The position numbers were made by a program, and so were the translations under genes. The notes below the pieces were generated by a model. The model was not told the DNA's origin, searched no databases, and saw only the letters and a list, made by a program, of their open reading frames with translations. From Isoetes taiwanensis (lineage: Eukaryota; Streptophyta; Lycopodiopsida; Isoetales; Isoetaceae), in contig JAJEKV010000031.1 in the NCBI GenBank assembly GCA_021234155.1, positions 10,561,857-10,625,856 on the forward strand: DNA of 64,000 nucleotides, in the 5' to 3' direction. Of this stretch, positions 39,140-50,733 are shown piece by piece. Each line of letters begins with the position of its first letter. Position 1 is the first letter of the stretch.

Positions 39140-40501
39140 CCCCCCCAAGCTAATCCTCCCAGCAACTTGGGATCTTGTCAAAGCTTGTACAAATTCTAGG
39201 TTGATAGTATAAGTGAAGAATTGAATCTTCCTTTTGCACAGTTGTATGCACTAATTCTAGGTTGGTGTGTTTAACCTTGACAGAAAAAATTGTAGATGGT
39301 GAAGAATTGAATCTTCATTACCGTTGAACTTTTATACTCCAAATTAAATGGACAAATGCTTATAAATTCCATGTAATCATGTAATGTTAACATCCAAAAT
39401 GTTCATTAATATCAACACATATAACATCTAACTGTGAACAATTCAACCCAGAAGCTTCACTCAACCACGATCCTCAGCTGCACTGCTGCCATCGTTTTGG
39501 TTATTCACTGCACATACGCTCAAGAGGGTTAGTCCTCGTGACTAAATGGGGATTCTAGGCCTTTGCATGCATGGAAACTTTTGGAAATCTTGGATAACAA
39601 GAACATTAGCATAAGCATAGACGGAAGATCCTATGTGAATATAGTGCTAGACAATGACAACATGATCAAATGAAATACAAACCACAAAGCATCAAAAGCA
39701 AAGAACATAGCCAAAATAGCAAACCATCACGACGCACAACTTTGGGACAATGGGAAGCTCAGCCGGCCTACATGCAGGCCCTGTTAGCAGAGAAATGCCT
39801 AGCCAGCTCATATTCTAAGCCTTCTAGCGGGAGTGGTGGGGTGAACCCCGTATGGACATACCCTGCCGAGCCCACATCTGGCACTGGAGGACCTCTTGAG
39901 TCACAAGCGTTGACGTGCATCACCTTCCCCGGATGCCACGCCCAGTGTCACAAAGCACAAGAATATATCAAAGAAACACAGATGACATGAGTAATGCTGG
40001 AACAACCCAGGCCATCGAACCTGGAAGTATGACCCTGGAGGATCCAATAGACATCAAATACCAAGACAACAATGGAACAATGCAAACACTGAGACATGTG
40101 ATATTCGTTAGATTATTTATGACTACAGGTGCCTAAATCATTGCCGCTTGTTGAGGTTTCACATACATGTTGAAGTAGCTTATCAAATGCTCCTTACAAT
40201 AACATCAAGGGTTCAATACTTAGCATTTTCCCAAAACTCAAAGCTTACTCTAAGGCAATTCCCCCCATAAGGAATACACTGCCAATAATCTACTAGCCAT
40301 GATACTTCCCTTTCAGTATTCTCAAGTTTATTTTCTTATATAATGCTAAGAATGCTCCATGTTACCACCACGTTCACCAAGCCCCCATAAGCTCATGATA
40401 GTCCTCTTAGCCCAATTGCAATCAGATCCCGTAATTGCTTCTACCCAAAAGTCATGGTCCAATACGATCACATCTTACAATATTATTTAATACAAGAGCA
40501 C
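39140..40501. other. Retroelement-like debris without coding domains
   Basis: A minus-strand word TGTGACACTGGGCGTGGCAT near 39953 has the look of an LTR start, and the context includes the primer-site-like word at 39128. No reverse transcriptase, protease or integrase motif was found. Confidence 0.25.
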
Positions 40502-40981
40502 TTAGGTAAGGTTTTTAATATTCCATATTAAGAACCACTTTCCGTAGCTAATTAATTTATTGGTGCATCTAATGTAAATGCTTGAAATCACGTGCATCCA
40601 GCTTAAGAATCTATAAGTTCTCATGACCGCAACCACTTGTAGTCTTTCCCAACTAGTCTCTAGCCTCTCCAGCGTCAAAAGTACCCATTTTCTTGATTCA
40701 TTACGCATATAGGACCGAATCAAAGAGACCAACAACACATATGACAGAATAAAAAAACTCGCCTCAAGGGTTTTCGAGGGAAAAACCATGGCAGTAATAA
40801 GTATACTGATAAATTGTACAATGATACATTTATACATTTCAATGTCGTACTTGAGGATATAACTAACTAGGTACGCATATCCATGATCTCCAAAATATAC
40901 AATCCAATCACCCCATTTTTCCTCAACATATGATTCCCATATTCTAGCTACATAGAATATCAGACGAAATGTTGTCAACAA
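40502..40981 (-). CDS. 159-codon hydrophobic ORF, hypothetical
   Basis: An uninterrupted minus-strand frame with several hydrophobic stretches (for example IVQFISILITAMVF and FFILSYVLLVSLI) separated by charged segments. Its first 15 codons lie inside the left arm of the 41-kb foldback, and the word NESRKWVLL is encoded by a 29-bp sequence that also occurs at 36.7 kb. No family is recognised. AT-rich DNA can give such frames by chance. Confidence 0.2.
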   Translation of the reverse strand: MLTTFRLIFYVARIWESYVEEKWGDWIVYFGDHGYAYLVSYILKYDIEMYKCIIVQFISILITAMVFPSKTLEASFFILSYVLLVSLIRSYMRNESRKWVLLTLERLETSWERLQVVAVMRTYRFLSWMHVISSIYIRCTNKLISYGKWFLIWNIKNLT

Positions 40982-41960
40982 CGCGAGGTATTTGTATATT
41001 GAACTTAGTCATATGGGAGGTACTGCAATAAATCTTAGGTTCTATTATTACATGCTACCTCATGTATAAATATTGGTATTGGTATAATATTATATGTCTA
41101 ATTCTATGCAATGTTTTCGTTTTCAAAATTTGAGCACCTCTAGTTTGTTCCATCATTAGAGTATTAGGTAATGTCTATATCTACACCCCTATCCTTAAAG
41201 GCCAGAAGGCTAAAAATTTTTTGTTAACACAAACCATTAACACACAACTAACATTATTAACACAAACCATTGCATTTGACACATTTTAAATTAAAATCCC
41301 CTTAAACCCCTTTGGGTTGGGTGCATATTCACGGGGGTTACCGGAAACTTGAGTGCCGGATGGGCATATTTGCCCTTTATTCAAGATCTGGACCGTACAT
41401 AGCGATCCTCGCTTTGTGGGGTATGCATGTACAAATTTTATATATCTTGTATATTAAGGTTTGCAAAATACTATAAGGTTTGAGAGAATGTACTTAATGG
41501 TGTTAATTTTGTACATGTATTTTTATTTTTGAGGCTCTCATTTGCCGCCACGTAACCCCCGTGTGAATATGCACCCAAACCAAAGGGGTTTAAGGGGATT
41601 TTAATTTAAATGTGTCAAATGCAATGGTTTGTGTTAATAATGTTAGTTGTGTGTTAATGGTTTGTGTTAACAAAAATTTTTGCCCCCTAGGGGCCTTAAG
41701 GATGTAGGGGGTAGATATAGACATTACCTAATACTCTAATGATGGAACAAACTAGAGGTGCTCAAATTTTGAAAACGAAAACATTGCATAGAATTAGACA
41801 TATAATATTATACCAATACCAATATTAATACATGAGGTAGCATGTAATAATAGAACCTAAGATTTATTGCAGCATTCTCCATATGACTAAGTTCAATATA
41901 CAAAATACTACAGCGTTGTTGACAACATTTCATCGATATTCTATGTAGCTAGAATATGGG
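40936..41960. mobile_element. Large foldback with 405-bp arms
   Basis: Arm 40936-41340 and arm 41553-41960 are inverted copies with only scattered differences; the word CAAAATTTGAGCACCTCTAG and its surroundings match exactly. They flank a spacer of about 212 bp. The inner arms carry ACCCCTTTGG and GGGTGCATATTCAC, the same terminal words as the 34.6-kb element, and the spacer resembles that element's core. The arms continue well beyond the part shared with the smaller element. A transcript would form a long, nearly perfect double-stranded hairpin. Confidence 0.9.
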
Positions 41961-42774
41961 AAAAAAATTACAACATTGTTGAGCGGACAGACTTAGCTTG
42001 TGCTTGTATGCTTTACATAATATCTATGTGCCGCCTGCAAAGCTTTTGTACTGCAAATGTAAAGCTTCCACAGTTCCATAAATTAGTCATCGAGTTAGTC
42101 TACTTTGCATCAAGATACATATGCTAACTACATCCTAATTCAGAAGATATATAAACTTTCATCACTGAGTTTCCTTGGAATAGCACATCCAGAGGTATCT
42201 TTGGAGTCACAGAACAAACTATAGCCCTTCTTCTGCAATTCATTCTCCACAAAAGATCATGTTGCTTGCTTTTATAGTAGAACCTATATCATGAGAGAAA
42301 TGAGCACTGCAGTGAGTGGCACTCCATGTACAAAAACATGTTAACACATGTGAAATCTAAGGATAGAAACTTCTTGACTACACCAAGTTTGGAACTTACA
42401 AAAACAGTATTTTGTAAAATTTAACATCAATCTAATAATGTTTAGACAGACGTCAATGCAACTTAGTGAATAACCTGAAAATGCAATCTCTGTACCTTTC
42501 CTCATGCTTTCCTCATGCTTGTGAATGGACGAACAAGGCTAATGATCTATAATATCATGCAATGATAGGAAGAGCAGACATAAACTATTCAAAATGTTGA
42601 AAAGAAGACCAACATGCAAGAAATGCCCCCTTCATTATTTCATGTCCTGGATAGCGTATCTTAAGGTGCACAATCTCACTTTCTCCATTCTTTTCTGATA
42701 ATATAGCTTGATTTGACACCAGAACATAAGCTGATAAATTCCAAATCTATATTATTTGTCGGTAAACATCCACA
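41961..42774. other. Stretch without a supported gene
   Basis: No domain or repeat recognised. Confidence 0.3.
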
Positions 42775-43010
42775 CTAGTGAACCTTCTTTCCTTGCATTA
42801 TAAAAACCATATGACGCTTGCACTCCTCAACCAATGGATCAGGCACAACAGCATCTGCAGACTCCACGGTACTAGTAATTTGTCCTGCGCCAATATTTGA
42901 ACTTGAGCTTTGCTGTGGTGTAATGACATCGTCATGTATCTCAACAATTTGAAGGGGATTATAGACAGTAAGATAACCCAGGGTAAATAACCGGAGCCAT
43001 ATTCACAGTT
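42775..43010 (-). other. Coding-like minus-strand segment, possible terminal exon
   Basis: A frame of about 78 codons reads WLRLFTLGYLTVYNPLQIVE, then IHDDVITPQQSSSS, and ends VPDPLVEECKRHMVFIMQGK and a few residues before TAG at 42775-42777. The Ser/Gln-rich middle followed by a charged C-terminus looks like genuine protein sequence. There is no start codon at the 5' end and no obvious AG acceptor, so exon limits are unclear. I do not recognise the family. Confidence 0.3.
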
Positions 43011-43439
43011 TTAAAATTAAATAACCGAATACTTGATGGGCTTATCTCTGAATAGCACAAAAGCAAGAACTCCGTGAGATCTTCGGCGGACTAGGAAGGG
43101 TTCTTCCACGATTCTTCAAGATCTTGAAAAGATTCGGCATTTCCATTCAATCTACTCTTCTACTGCTCGGAATGCCTAACGGCCTATTGCCGGATACTCT
43201 AAACCATGCCTTGAATGCTCTGGAATGGCTAGCTGCTCTTCTATATTTGCTCCTCCATCTGGTCGACCGCCTATCGGTCCGATCGATCCTCGAATGCCCT
43301 ATCGATCCAATCGGCCTCCCTCGCTTCCGATGCTCAAAACCCTAAAATAACCCTAAAGAAATAGAAATAAAAAAAAAAAAAAAAAGAAAAGAAATAGAGG
43401 AATAAAAATAAAAGGGGGTAAACCATTGGGGATATGGAA

Positions 43440-43580
43440 TTTAGACAATAAAAATGCGGGGTGCACTCTAGATATACTGATTAGTATGCCTCGCGCAATA
43501 CGCCCATGAAATCATATAAAAACCATGCCAAAAGTGTATAAAATCACAAAAACCCCCCTGTTATAATGCTACATATTCTC
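43440..43580 (-). repeat. Dispersed repeat, copy 2 (inverted partner of 32.1 kb)
   Basis: The inverted complement contains GAATATGTAGCATTATAACA, TGGTTTTTATATGATTTC and ATCTAGAGTGC in the same order as at 32115-32280. An A-rich run precedes it at 43362-43395. Confidence 0.75.
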
Positions 43581-45440
43581 GCGGCCCAATCAAATACCGT
43601 ATTTTATAACTTAAGATTTGTGAAGGTTTTGCCGGTATTCAGATCAAAGATCTATTAAAAAAGCCGACGCGGCATCCGGTTGTGGCAAGCGCCAGATTTT
43701 TTTTTTTCCCCGAGGTGGAGCGGGCGGATAGAGTGCCGACGCCGGCTTGTGCATATGGCGGTCGAGAGCTCCATTCTAATTTGGTTCTCATGTGTGTTCC
43801 GCATGCCCATACGGATGAGATGGGGATCGGCCAATTTGATTCCGTTGGTTCTGCAGCAGAGACCTGAGGTTTTTTGGCAGACAATGCCTTAACAAGATTA
43901 CAAAAGTTTAGAAGCGAGCTTTGCGATACTCGAAGCCAATTCTTAAGTTGAAACGGCCATAGGCTTAATGAAGGCAATAAAGCCGGTGCATGTGGTCGCC
44001 CAAGTGCAAAGAAAATCCCTGCAATAACATGACAGAATAATGCGCAGGAATCATGCGGGCCCCAATTAGTTTAGCATGCCCAGAATTCAAAATCGGTAGA
44101 TTAATGGTGGCCTCTGGTGAGATCGATGCAGCGAAGGTCAAATTCATATAGCTTTGATTCTTTAATTTGTTTTTTCGTCATGTACTTTCAGGCATCCAGG
44201 AATGACGAAACCAGGAGTTTTGGCCTTCTTTGCTTCATTCACGCCCAATTGGAACGAATTATTGGAGCTTTCTTTTCAGAGAAACCTGTAATAATCAATC
44301 TCCATTTCTTTCTGTTTTACATTGAATCGACCATATCGAGCTCAGGTCGCATGTATCATGTCGTGAATTGCATTTGGATTGTGAAGCTTTCAGATAAAGG
44401 TCGAAGACGCCCTCTTCATGGCACATTCTTGGCTAAGCCCTGAGCATTGGATTGGAACTGGGGTTCGATTCTCCAGGCTCATGTCATGTTGGAATCTCGT
44501 TGTTATGTTTGAGTTGTGCAGTATTGGATTGTATTAGTATGGTACTATACTGTACATATGCTAGAATACTATCTTAATCCATGGTGTTTAGTCAAGGAGC
44601 GCCCCTTTAAAAGCAGGTCAGTTTGGCCGCAGAAAGACCTCACACGGGTGAATTAGATGTATGCAGAGGGAATATCCTATGAATTATGCCAGGATCCGAG
44701 GTCCCATAAAGGTTTAGCTATAATACATGGTTTCCTCCCAATAACCCCATTGACACAAGAGCTGCTTAGGTTTTCTGCATGTGGGTGCTGATTATGTTAT
44801 ATGTCCTTGTGGATGTCGTGTGAGGCGTTTGCGCAGTGGTCCATAATTTAGTATTCTCTGGAATGGAGATATGATTCACCTGTGCTTGTGATCATGCCGA
44901 GTGTGAAGGGGTTTTGTTTGGTCTTTTGTTGCACAGGAGCTTTTGTACTTGTTGATCTCGGAAGTTTGTGGCTCCTCTCTTTCTTTACAGAGGACTTTTG
45001 TTTGGTCTGAGGTTTTCTTCTTATGTTTGTGGTTGGCTCTCTGGTTTTCTGGGCTTAAGGCAAAAGCCAAAGAGCTTAGTTCTTCTTTTAAGGGAGGGTG
45101 GCCACCTTTGGCATAGGTTTCCTTATGGATCAGCCCAAATGGCGCAAATCTAAGGGCTGAGATTGTTTCCCGCCCTTTTTGGTATTTCTTTGATAAAAAT
45201 AAATCTTTTAAAAGGAGAGGCGAAATTCTAACAAACCAAATGAGTTTGAATCTGCTCATCAGGAGCTTTGAAATGGATATAGGCATCCATATTCTGAGGT
45301 GCCCTCGATGGATTTCGATGGCACAGGGCATGGAGTGCTCCATTAGGGGCCAAAAAAGGAGCCTTATTTGAAGCCATGCAGCCATGGTAGACGCTTTTTT
45401 AGGTACGCTATAAGGTACGGTACTTTAGGTAGGAGAACCT
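43581..45440. other. Stretch without a supported gene
   Basis: Open frames on both strands (for example a 169-codon minus-strand frame at 44876-45385) are of biased, low-information composition and show no domain. Confidence 0.3.
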
Positions 45441-46832
45441 TGTGACGTTCCACGTATTTATACGGTATATGTATAAATATACTAACACGTCACGTAGTAG
45501 GCATACGCCACCATGGGGTATGTCAACCTAGGGGGTTGACCTAAAAGGGATTAAATTAGCCATGCTAAATTAATAAAACCTAATCAAGTGTATTTTTGTC
45601 TTAATTAACCTAATTAGTTAATTAATGACATGCCACCTGGCCCAAATCGATTGGGCAAGGCAGGGTTTCCAATTTGGGACACCCAAATTGGGGCTTTTGT
45701 GCCCCAATTCGAATTAGGAGCAATTGGAGATGGAGGAGGAGAAGCAGCCGCCAGGCGCCCTTCAGTTAGTCGAGATGGAGTAGCCCAAGATCGATTTGAC
45801 GGTTAGTCAATAGGTTACCTTGTTGATTTATAGCATAGCGCCTCTCTGTGGTGTGTTCTCTTTTTGTTTTTCTTGTGGTTACCCGTTAGGCTAACCCTTG
45901 ATTGATATGGTGAGTATTCTTATCTCTAGTCTCCTGTGATGTGCTTTGGTTGATGGTTTAGTAGTTTTTTGCTTAGTTAGCACTCCGGAGATGGGGGATT
46001 ACGGGGGGTAGAGACCTCTGAGCCCATGTATTATTGTAGTATACTCCTAGATAGAGCCTTGTATTATTCCCATTAGATGCGCCAGGTACAAGATCCCAAT
46101 CGGAGTTTGTGGAATCTATGGTATCATTGAAGCACCGAGGGCGTAGTGATGAAGTGTGGGGTGGGGGTCTTGCCCGAGCATAAAAGGCTAGGGGACTCCT
46201 TCAGTGAGCTAGGCCTAATAGTTGGCTAGTGAACCCCGCCGGGTATGGGTCTGACACTCCCTGGGTATAGTTGTGTGAGCACCCTGTACTTTGAGTAGAA
46301 TTAGGGGAGTAAGTCGGGTACGGATGCGGGGATCGCTGATGCGGCACACATTCTCTAGCTCACCCATGGATTCACTGCGACTCTGGGAAGGGACACTTCC
46401 CTGACCTGCCTCATCTGCAGGGGAGATGGGCCCTAGGAGTAGTCGAAGGGTGATGCCTTGGGATTGCGTCTCCGGAAGGCTACAATGGCGCCATAGCTTG
46501 ATTCAGCTCATCTGCAAAGTGTGCACAGGAGGGGCGGATGGAGTGGACAACCCTAGCCACTGTTCTATGCCAGCCAACGCTAGGTTATACCTCTGTCTGC
46601 TGATCTCTTGAGACCGAGCTGTCAGTCCATCCTCATAGGAGTCTGAGCCGGGGTAGAACCTGGGGTTTGGGGTGGTTTCCTTAGCATTAGATGTATCTTC
46701 TCTGTTATCATCAGTTGGATGGATGTGCCACCCTTCGTGGTGGTTATTTATTATATGATTATGATGTGTGCTAACCTTGTATTCACGCTTCCACGACATA
46801 GGAGTCCCATTGAAGGCGTGTAATGAATGACA
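45441..46832 (+). repeat. 5' LTR, 1392 bp
   Basis: Begins TGTGACG and ends ACA. It carries about 700 bp (about 45715-46445) absent from the downstream copy. Words such as CACGTAGTAGGCATACGCCA and GGTATGTCAACCTAGGGGGT are identical in both LTRs. Confidence 0.75.
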
Positions 46833-47760
46833 TCCTCGTAATTAGTAGGTCCAGGTGTTTCAATCGGATAACAAACATCGGAAGGATTCAATTTCTCGAA
46901 AGTAACCATCCAAAATAAGGATACCTTACCACTCCTTATTCCCAACGTTTAGCACTTCTACTTCAAGCAACAACCCAGGATCTGCTTAACCTTCATTATA
47001 TAATAGCCTCAAGAAGCACCGGGCATGCTTTTGATGCTTCCATATCTCTAATAAATGTATAGATATAACTAATGAATTAATAGGTGTGCTCATGTGAGGC
47101 AAAACTCGTTCTACCTCCACAAAGGTTTTTACCCATGGTTACTTAAAGCCAACAATATAGCAATTCGTATTTAATTAAAGTGGGACTCATTCCATTCCCA
47201 TTTTTTTTCGGAACCCTGTTAATTTACACAAAAAGAAGCACCCCGACCCAAAAACTGGCCATAATTGGAATTTTTGTCTATTAGTGTGCATCCAAGCTTT
47301 TCTTCCAGTTTTCTTGGATAACGTGTCGAGAACAAGAACAATGCAACGCAAACATGCATTAGACCTATCAAGTTCTAATTGAAAAAGATTCTTAGTTGAA
47401 CATTTTGGCTCTATTTTCTTAGGTGGGTAGACAATAGATCACAAATTCCAACAAAAATTATGCAAATCATTTACTTAATCACCCAAAAATACTAGTTTTG
47501 AGATACCTTATATTTATAAATGGGCTCATTACAATATATATTACGATTGGGTGAAGAGACCATAGTGGTTGTATGGGCACAATCATTACACCCTCTTCAC
47601 ACATGAACCACCTAGTGCAAAGGGCGCGTGGAGCTCTCTCCTAGTCACGAGCAACTTACGCAGGGCGATAGAAATTTGTATGAGGAGTTCCTTTATGGGC
47701 CACGTGCTTGTATGTCCAACTGATGTCACCACCCTCTTAAGCATGATTTCATTAATTGGA
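46833..47760. other. Retroelement interior, no gene
   Basis: AT-rich sequence without a recognised primer binding site or domain. Confidence 0.3.
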
Positions 47761-48700
47761 TAAAATAACGCAATTTTGAGAATTTTAAGCACACCTTATT
47801 TGCTCAAACGCAGATACTTTCACCTAGTTCTCGAGCCCAACAAACATGAGGTAATTAACATACACATATACATACAAATTATGTGTTATACTTGTACGTG
47901 TACATGATACCTGTAGAAGCCCAATAATGGCCCTATATTCTACACCAATAATTCACAACAATAATTTCACTTGACTATAAAAAAGCATTCGATTTTAGGG
48001 GGGTAGAGATCATTCATCTTCCATGGCTTCCACGATGCCTCGTCGAGCACATCCGATCTTTCAGGTGCTACTTGAGCTACAACGATCTGAATGAATTGGC
48101 AAGAAACGGTGTTAGTCTTGATCCATGGCTCCAATCTAAGGCTGATGGTCACGCTAGTGCTTGCGGGAAGCTCACTTCGTGTTAAAGTCCACATTTATTG
48201 GCTTCCCGATCAAGAGATCTATGAGCTGAATGGCATCACGAGCTTTGATGTTGATGATGGGTGACTCAATGTTATTAGTGATGTATGAGTACCTATGAAG
48301 TATGTATTACAATTAATGTTATCAAGTGATGACTACCGATATAATAATCACCTATAAACCGGGTCAAGACCTATAAACTATGTAAGGATATAATACCACA
48401 ATGAATATTGTTTGATGTATCATGCACGAATGTAGTGTAAGGGTGTGCTATTCGACTTCAAAGATATATACGCAAGCGGTTCCTAATTTCAACCACACCT
48501 GAATTACTCAAGCACACGCTTTAAAAGCATACATATATCCATACCTAAAGATGTATTATATTTGTATTTATACAACGGTCTTATACCGCGAGCAATAATG
48601 GGTAGAAGTCAAGCCCAATAATTCACCTCAATCATTCTACTTCACTATAAAAGCTTCTCGCCCGAGGGCCAAAGTTCATTCTTCTCCCATGGATTTTTTA
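47760..48700 (+). repeat. Tandemly duplicated promoter-like segment
   Basis: Two related segments each run from CCAATAATTCAC through CACT(A)TATAAAA to an ATG. The first has TATAA at 47976 and ATG at 48023; the second has TATAA at 48646 and ATG at 48689. The distances are 47 and 43 bases. Upstream blocks with TATACTTGTACG-like and AAGCCCAATAAT words also correspond. After the first ATG the frame is open for only about 20 codons, although a later frame (VHIYWLPDQEIYELNGITSF) is protein-like. The product is unknown. Confidence 0.45.
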
Positions 48701-49289
48701 AGCCTTCATCGGTTCACCACATCGAGGCGATCAAGTGCTCAATGAGCCACTCGATCTTGTTGGTTGCCTAGGCGGGCATCTTCTTCTTGATCCCTACCTT
48801 CTTTTTAACACAATGCTCTCATATGGTTTTAATAAAAGGCTCATTATTTTGTCTCCTTTAAATTTGCGAAACATCGGCGCCAAGGCTTCTTCGCGAAGTT
48901 TGAGCATTCCCTCCTACTACGTTCTACTCGCGATGAACCTTTGCATTAGCCGAAAAAAATTATATTTCGAATAACCTTGAAGCATTTGCAGAATTTGTGC
49001 AAAAAAATGCCAACTTTTACTCAGTTGGTAGTAGTTTTTGCACTATATGGCTACCCGCTAACCTATTTCATGCTAAACGAAATTCCAAATTTCTCTAATT
49101 AATGAATTCATGCTTTCTTCGGCACCTTTCTTTAATGAAATGATCTTTTCATTGCTCCCAAGCATGTACTATTTGGTCGAGATAAGGGGCAAAGAGACAA
49201 AATCAAAATTAGTCAGTGATGCTACATGCAATAAAAATAAATAAAACATAGTTCTTAGGGCCATTTTTGAAAAATCTGGGCATGAAAGA
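48701..49289. other. Stretch without a supported gene
   Basis: Nothing recognised apart from short frames. Confidence 0.3.
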
Positions 49290-49880
49290 CAACTCAAAGG
49301 AAAAAAGGTTTTAGGGTCCGAAGTGCCTTTCTCGACTTCGCTGAATCGAGAAAGGAAAGTAAACTTTTAAAAAATGCAAGTTTTAGGGTCCGGAAGGCTT
49401 TCTTCGCCAGTCGCCGAAAAAAGTCGAAAAGGCCAGGCCTTTCCTTCGCGAAAACGAAAGCCTTAAAGGCGGGTTTTATGGGTCGAAAGAAAGGCGACTT
49501 CGCGAGAAAGGTAAATCAAAGTTTAAAAATGCAAGTTTTAGGCCTTTCGACTTCTGAGTCGAAAGGCAGCTTCGCGAAAACGCCGGTTTATGGGTGAAGG
49601 CCTTTCTCGGGCGAATGCTAAAGGCACGAGTTTAAACACAGGTTTATGGGTCGGTTGCCTTTTCGACTCTCGACTCGCGAAAGCGCCCCTCTCGGACCCA
49701 TAAAAACTGTTTATACTCGCCAGTCGAAAGGCCTTCCTCAACCCTAAACGTTCTGAGCGACCTTTTCGACTCGCGCAGTCGGTAACTCGTTTCGAAAAAT
49801 GCAATTTGAGGTGGCCTTTCTCTCGCAGCTCTAAAAAAGGCAACTTCGAGAAAAAGGGCAATTTCAAAGATCCGGTCAGA
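49290..49880. repeat. Palindrome-rich repeat island (TTTCGACT / CTTCGCGAAA)
   Basis: Words such as GGCCTTTCGACT, TCGAAAGG, CTTCGCGAAAA and CGACTCGCGAAAG recur in both orientations, interspersed with AAATGCAAGTTTTAGG (49372, 49529 and a variant near 49797) and TTTATGGGTC. The island is richer in G+C than its flanks. No translated product is credible on either strand. It resembles a degenerate satellite more than a gene. Confidence 0.65.
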
Positions 49881-50110
49881 AGGTCTAATATGAATAACCT
49901 TCAAACATCCTTATGTATTTTTTGAAAAATTACCCACTATAAATTTCCCTACGTATTTTCCATAAAAATAGACCCTTCCCATGTATTATCTAATGGACAC
50001 ATATCCAATGGACCCTCCCCTTTGAGAAGAAAAGTGGTGGGGCAGGACCCATCCGGGTGTGTTGTAAAAGTGTCACATGTCCGATGCTGCCTTTGTATGT
50101 GGCGTTAAAA

Positions 50111-50136
50111 TCTCTTCTTCTTCTTCTTCTTCTTTC
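50111..50136. repeat. (CTT)n microsatellite
   Basis: About seven uninterrupted CTT triplets. Confidence 0.9.
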
Positions 50137-50660
50137 TAATGGACCATACCATATAGCTATATGAAGAGGGGACCATTGGGCCCATATTTAGCTATGTAAA
50201 GAGTAATGCCTAATGCACATGTAAATAGCAACATATGCACCTATAATGCACATTATACATTAAATCTATTAATAAGCATTAGACCTATATATTAATATAT
50301 ACTTGTCCCCATTTTGTGTCTTGAACCTTCAAAATGGGTTATACAAGGTGTAAATTATATCATGATCTTTCAAAAGTTAAATTTTTACCTTTAGAATAAG
50401 AATATATGCCTAGAAAACGTGCACCATGGCAACATAATGTTTAACGTGTGAACATAGTAGCAATACACATGAAAAAGAGGAAATTGGGGACACGCCAAAA
50501 TATAGTTTATTGTTTTATCTTATGTATTTTTTCCAATGGACACCATATATTTTCTCTGAAAAAATAGACCCTCCTTATGTATCTTGGAATGGACACTATA
50601 TGCTATGTATTTTCTAGGTATACATATAGAAACAAATGGACCCTCTCCTCTTTACCCTTT

Positions 50661-50733
50661 TTAATATATTAATGTTTACCCTGCTTTTTTTTATATTAAT
50701 GTTTACCCTTTTAATATATTAATGTTTACCCCC
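50661..50733. repeat. ATATTAATGTTTACCC repeat
   Basis: Three copies spaced by short T- or C-rich linkers. Confidence 0.8.

Noticed and set aside
43362-43395. Poly(A) tail of a processed retrocopy
   Set aside because: No recognisable coding sequence or LINE directly upstream and no flanking target duplication.
44440-44482. GGGGTTCGATTCTCC looks like a tRNA T-arm
   Set aside because: No complementary acceptor stem, D-arm or anticodon arm at the required distances upstream.
44876-45385. 169-codon minus-strand ORF
   Set aside because: No domain or conserved motif. Low-complexity Lys/Thr-rich end and unconvincing composition. The complementary strand is also partly open.
49538-49904. Two overlapping minus-strand ORFs of 86-109 codons
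   Set aside because: Produced by the palindromic TTTCGACT/CTTCGCGAAA words; Arg/Lys/Glu-rich repeats without protein character.
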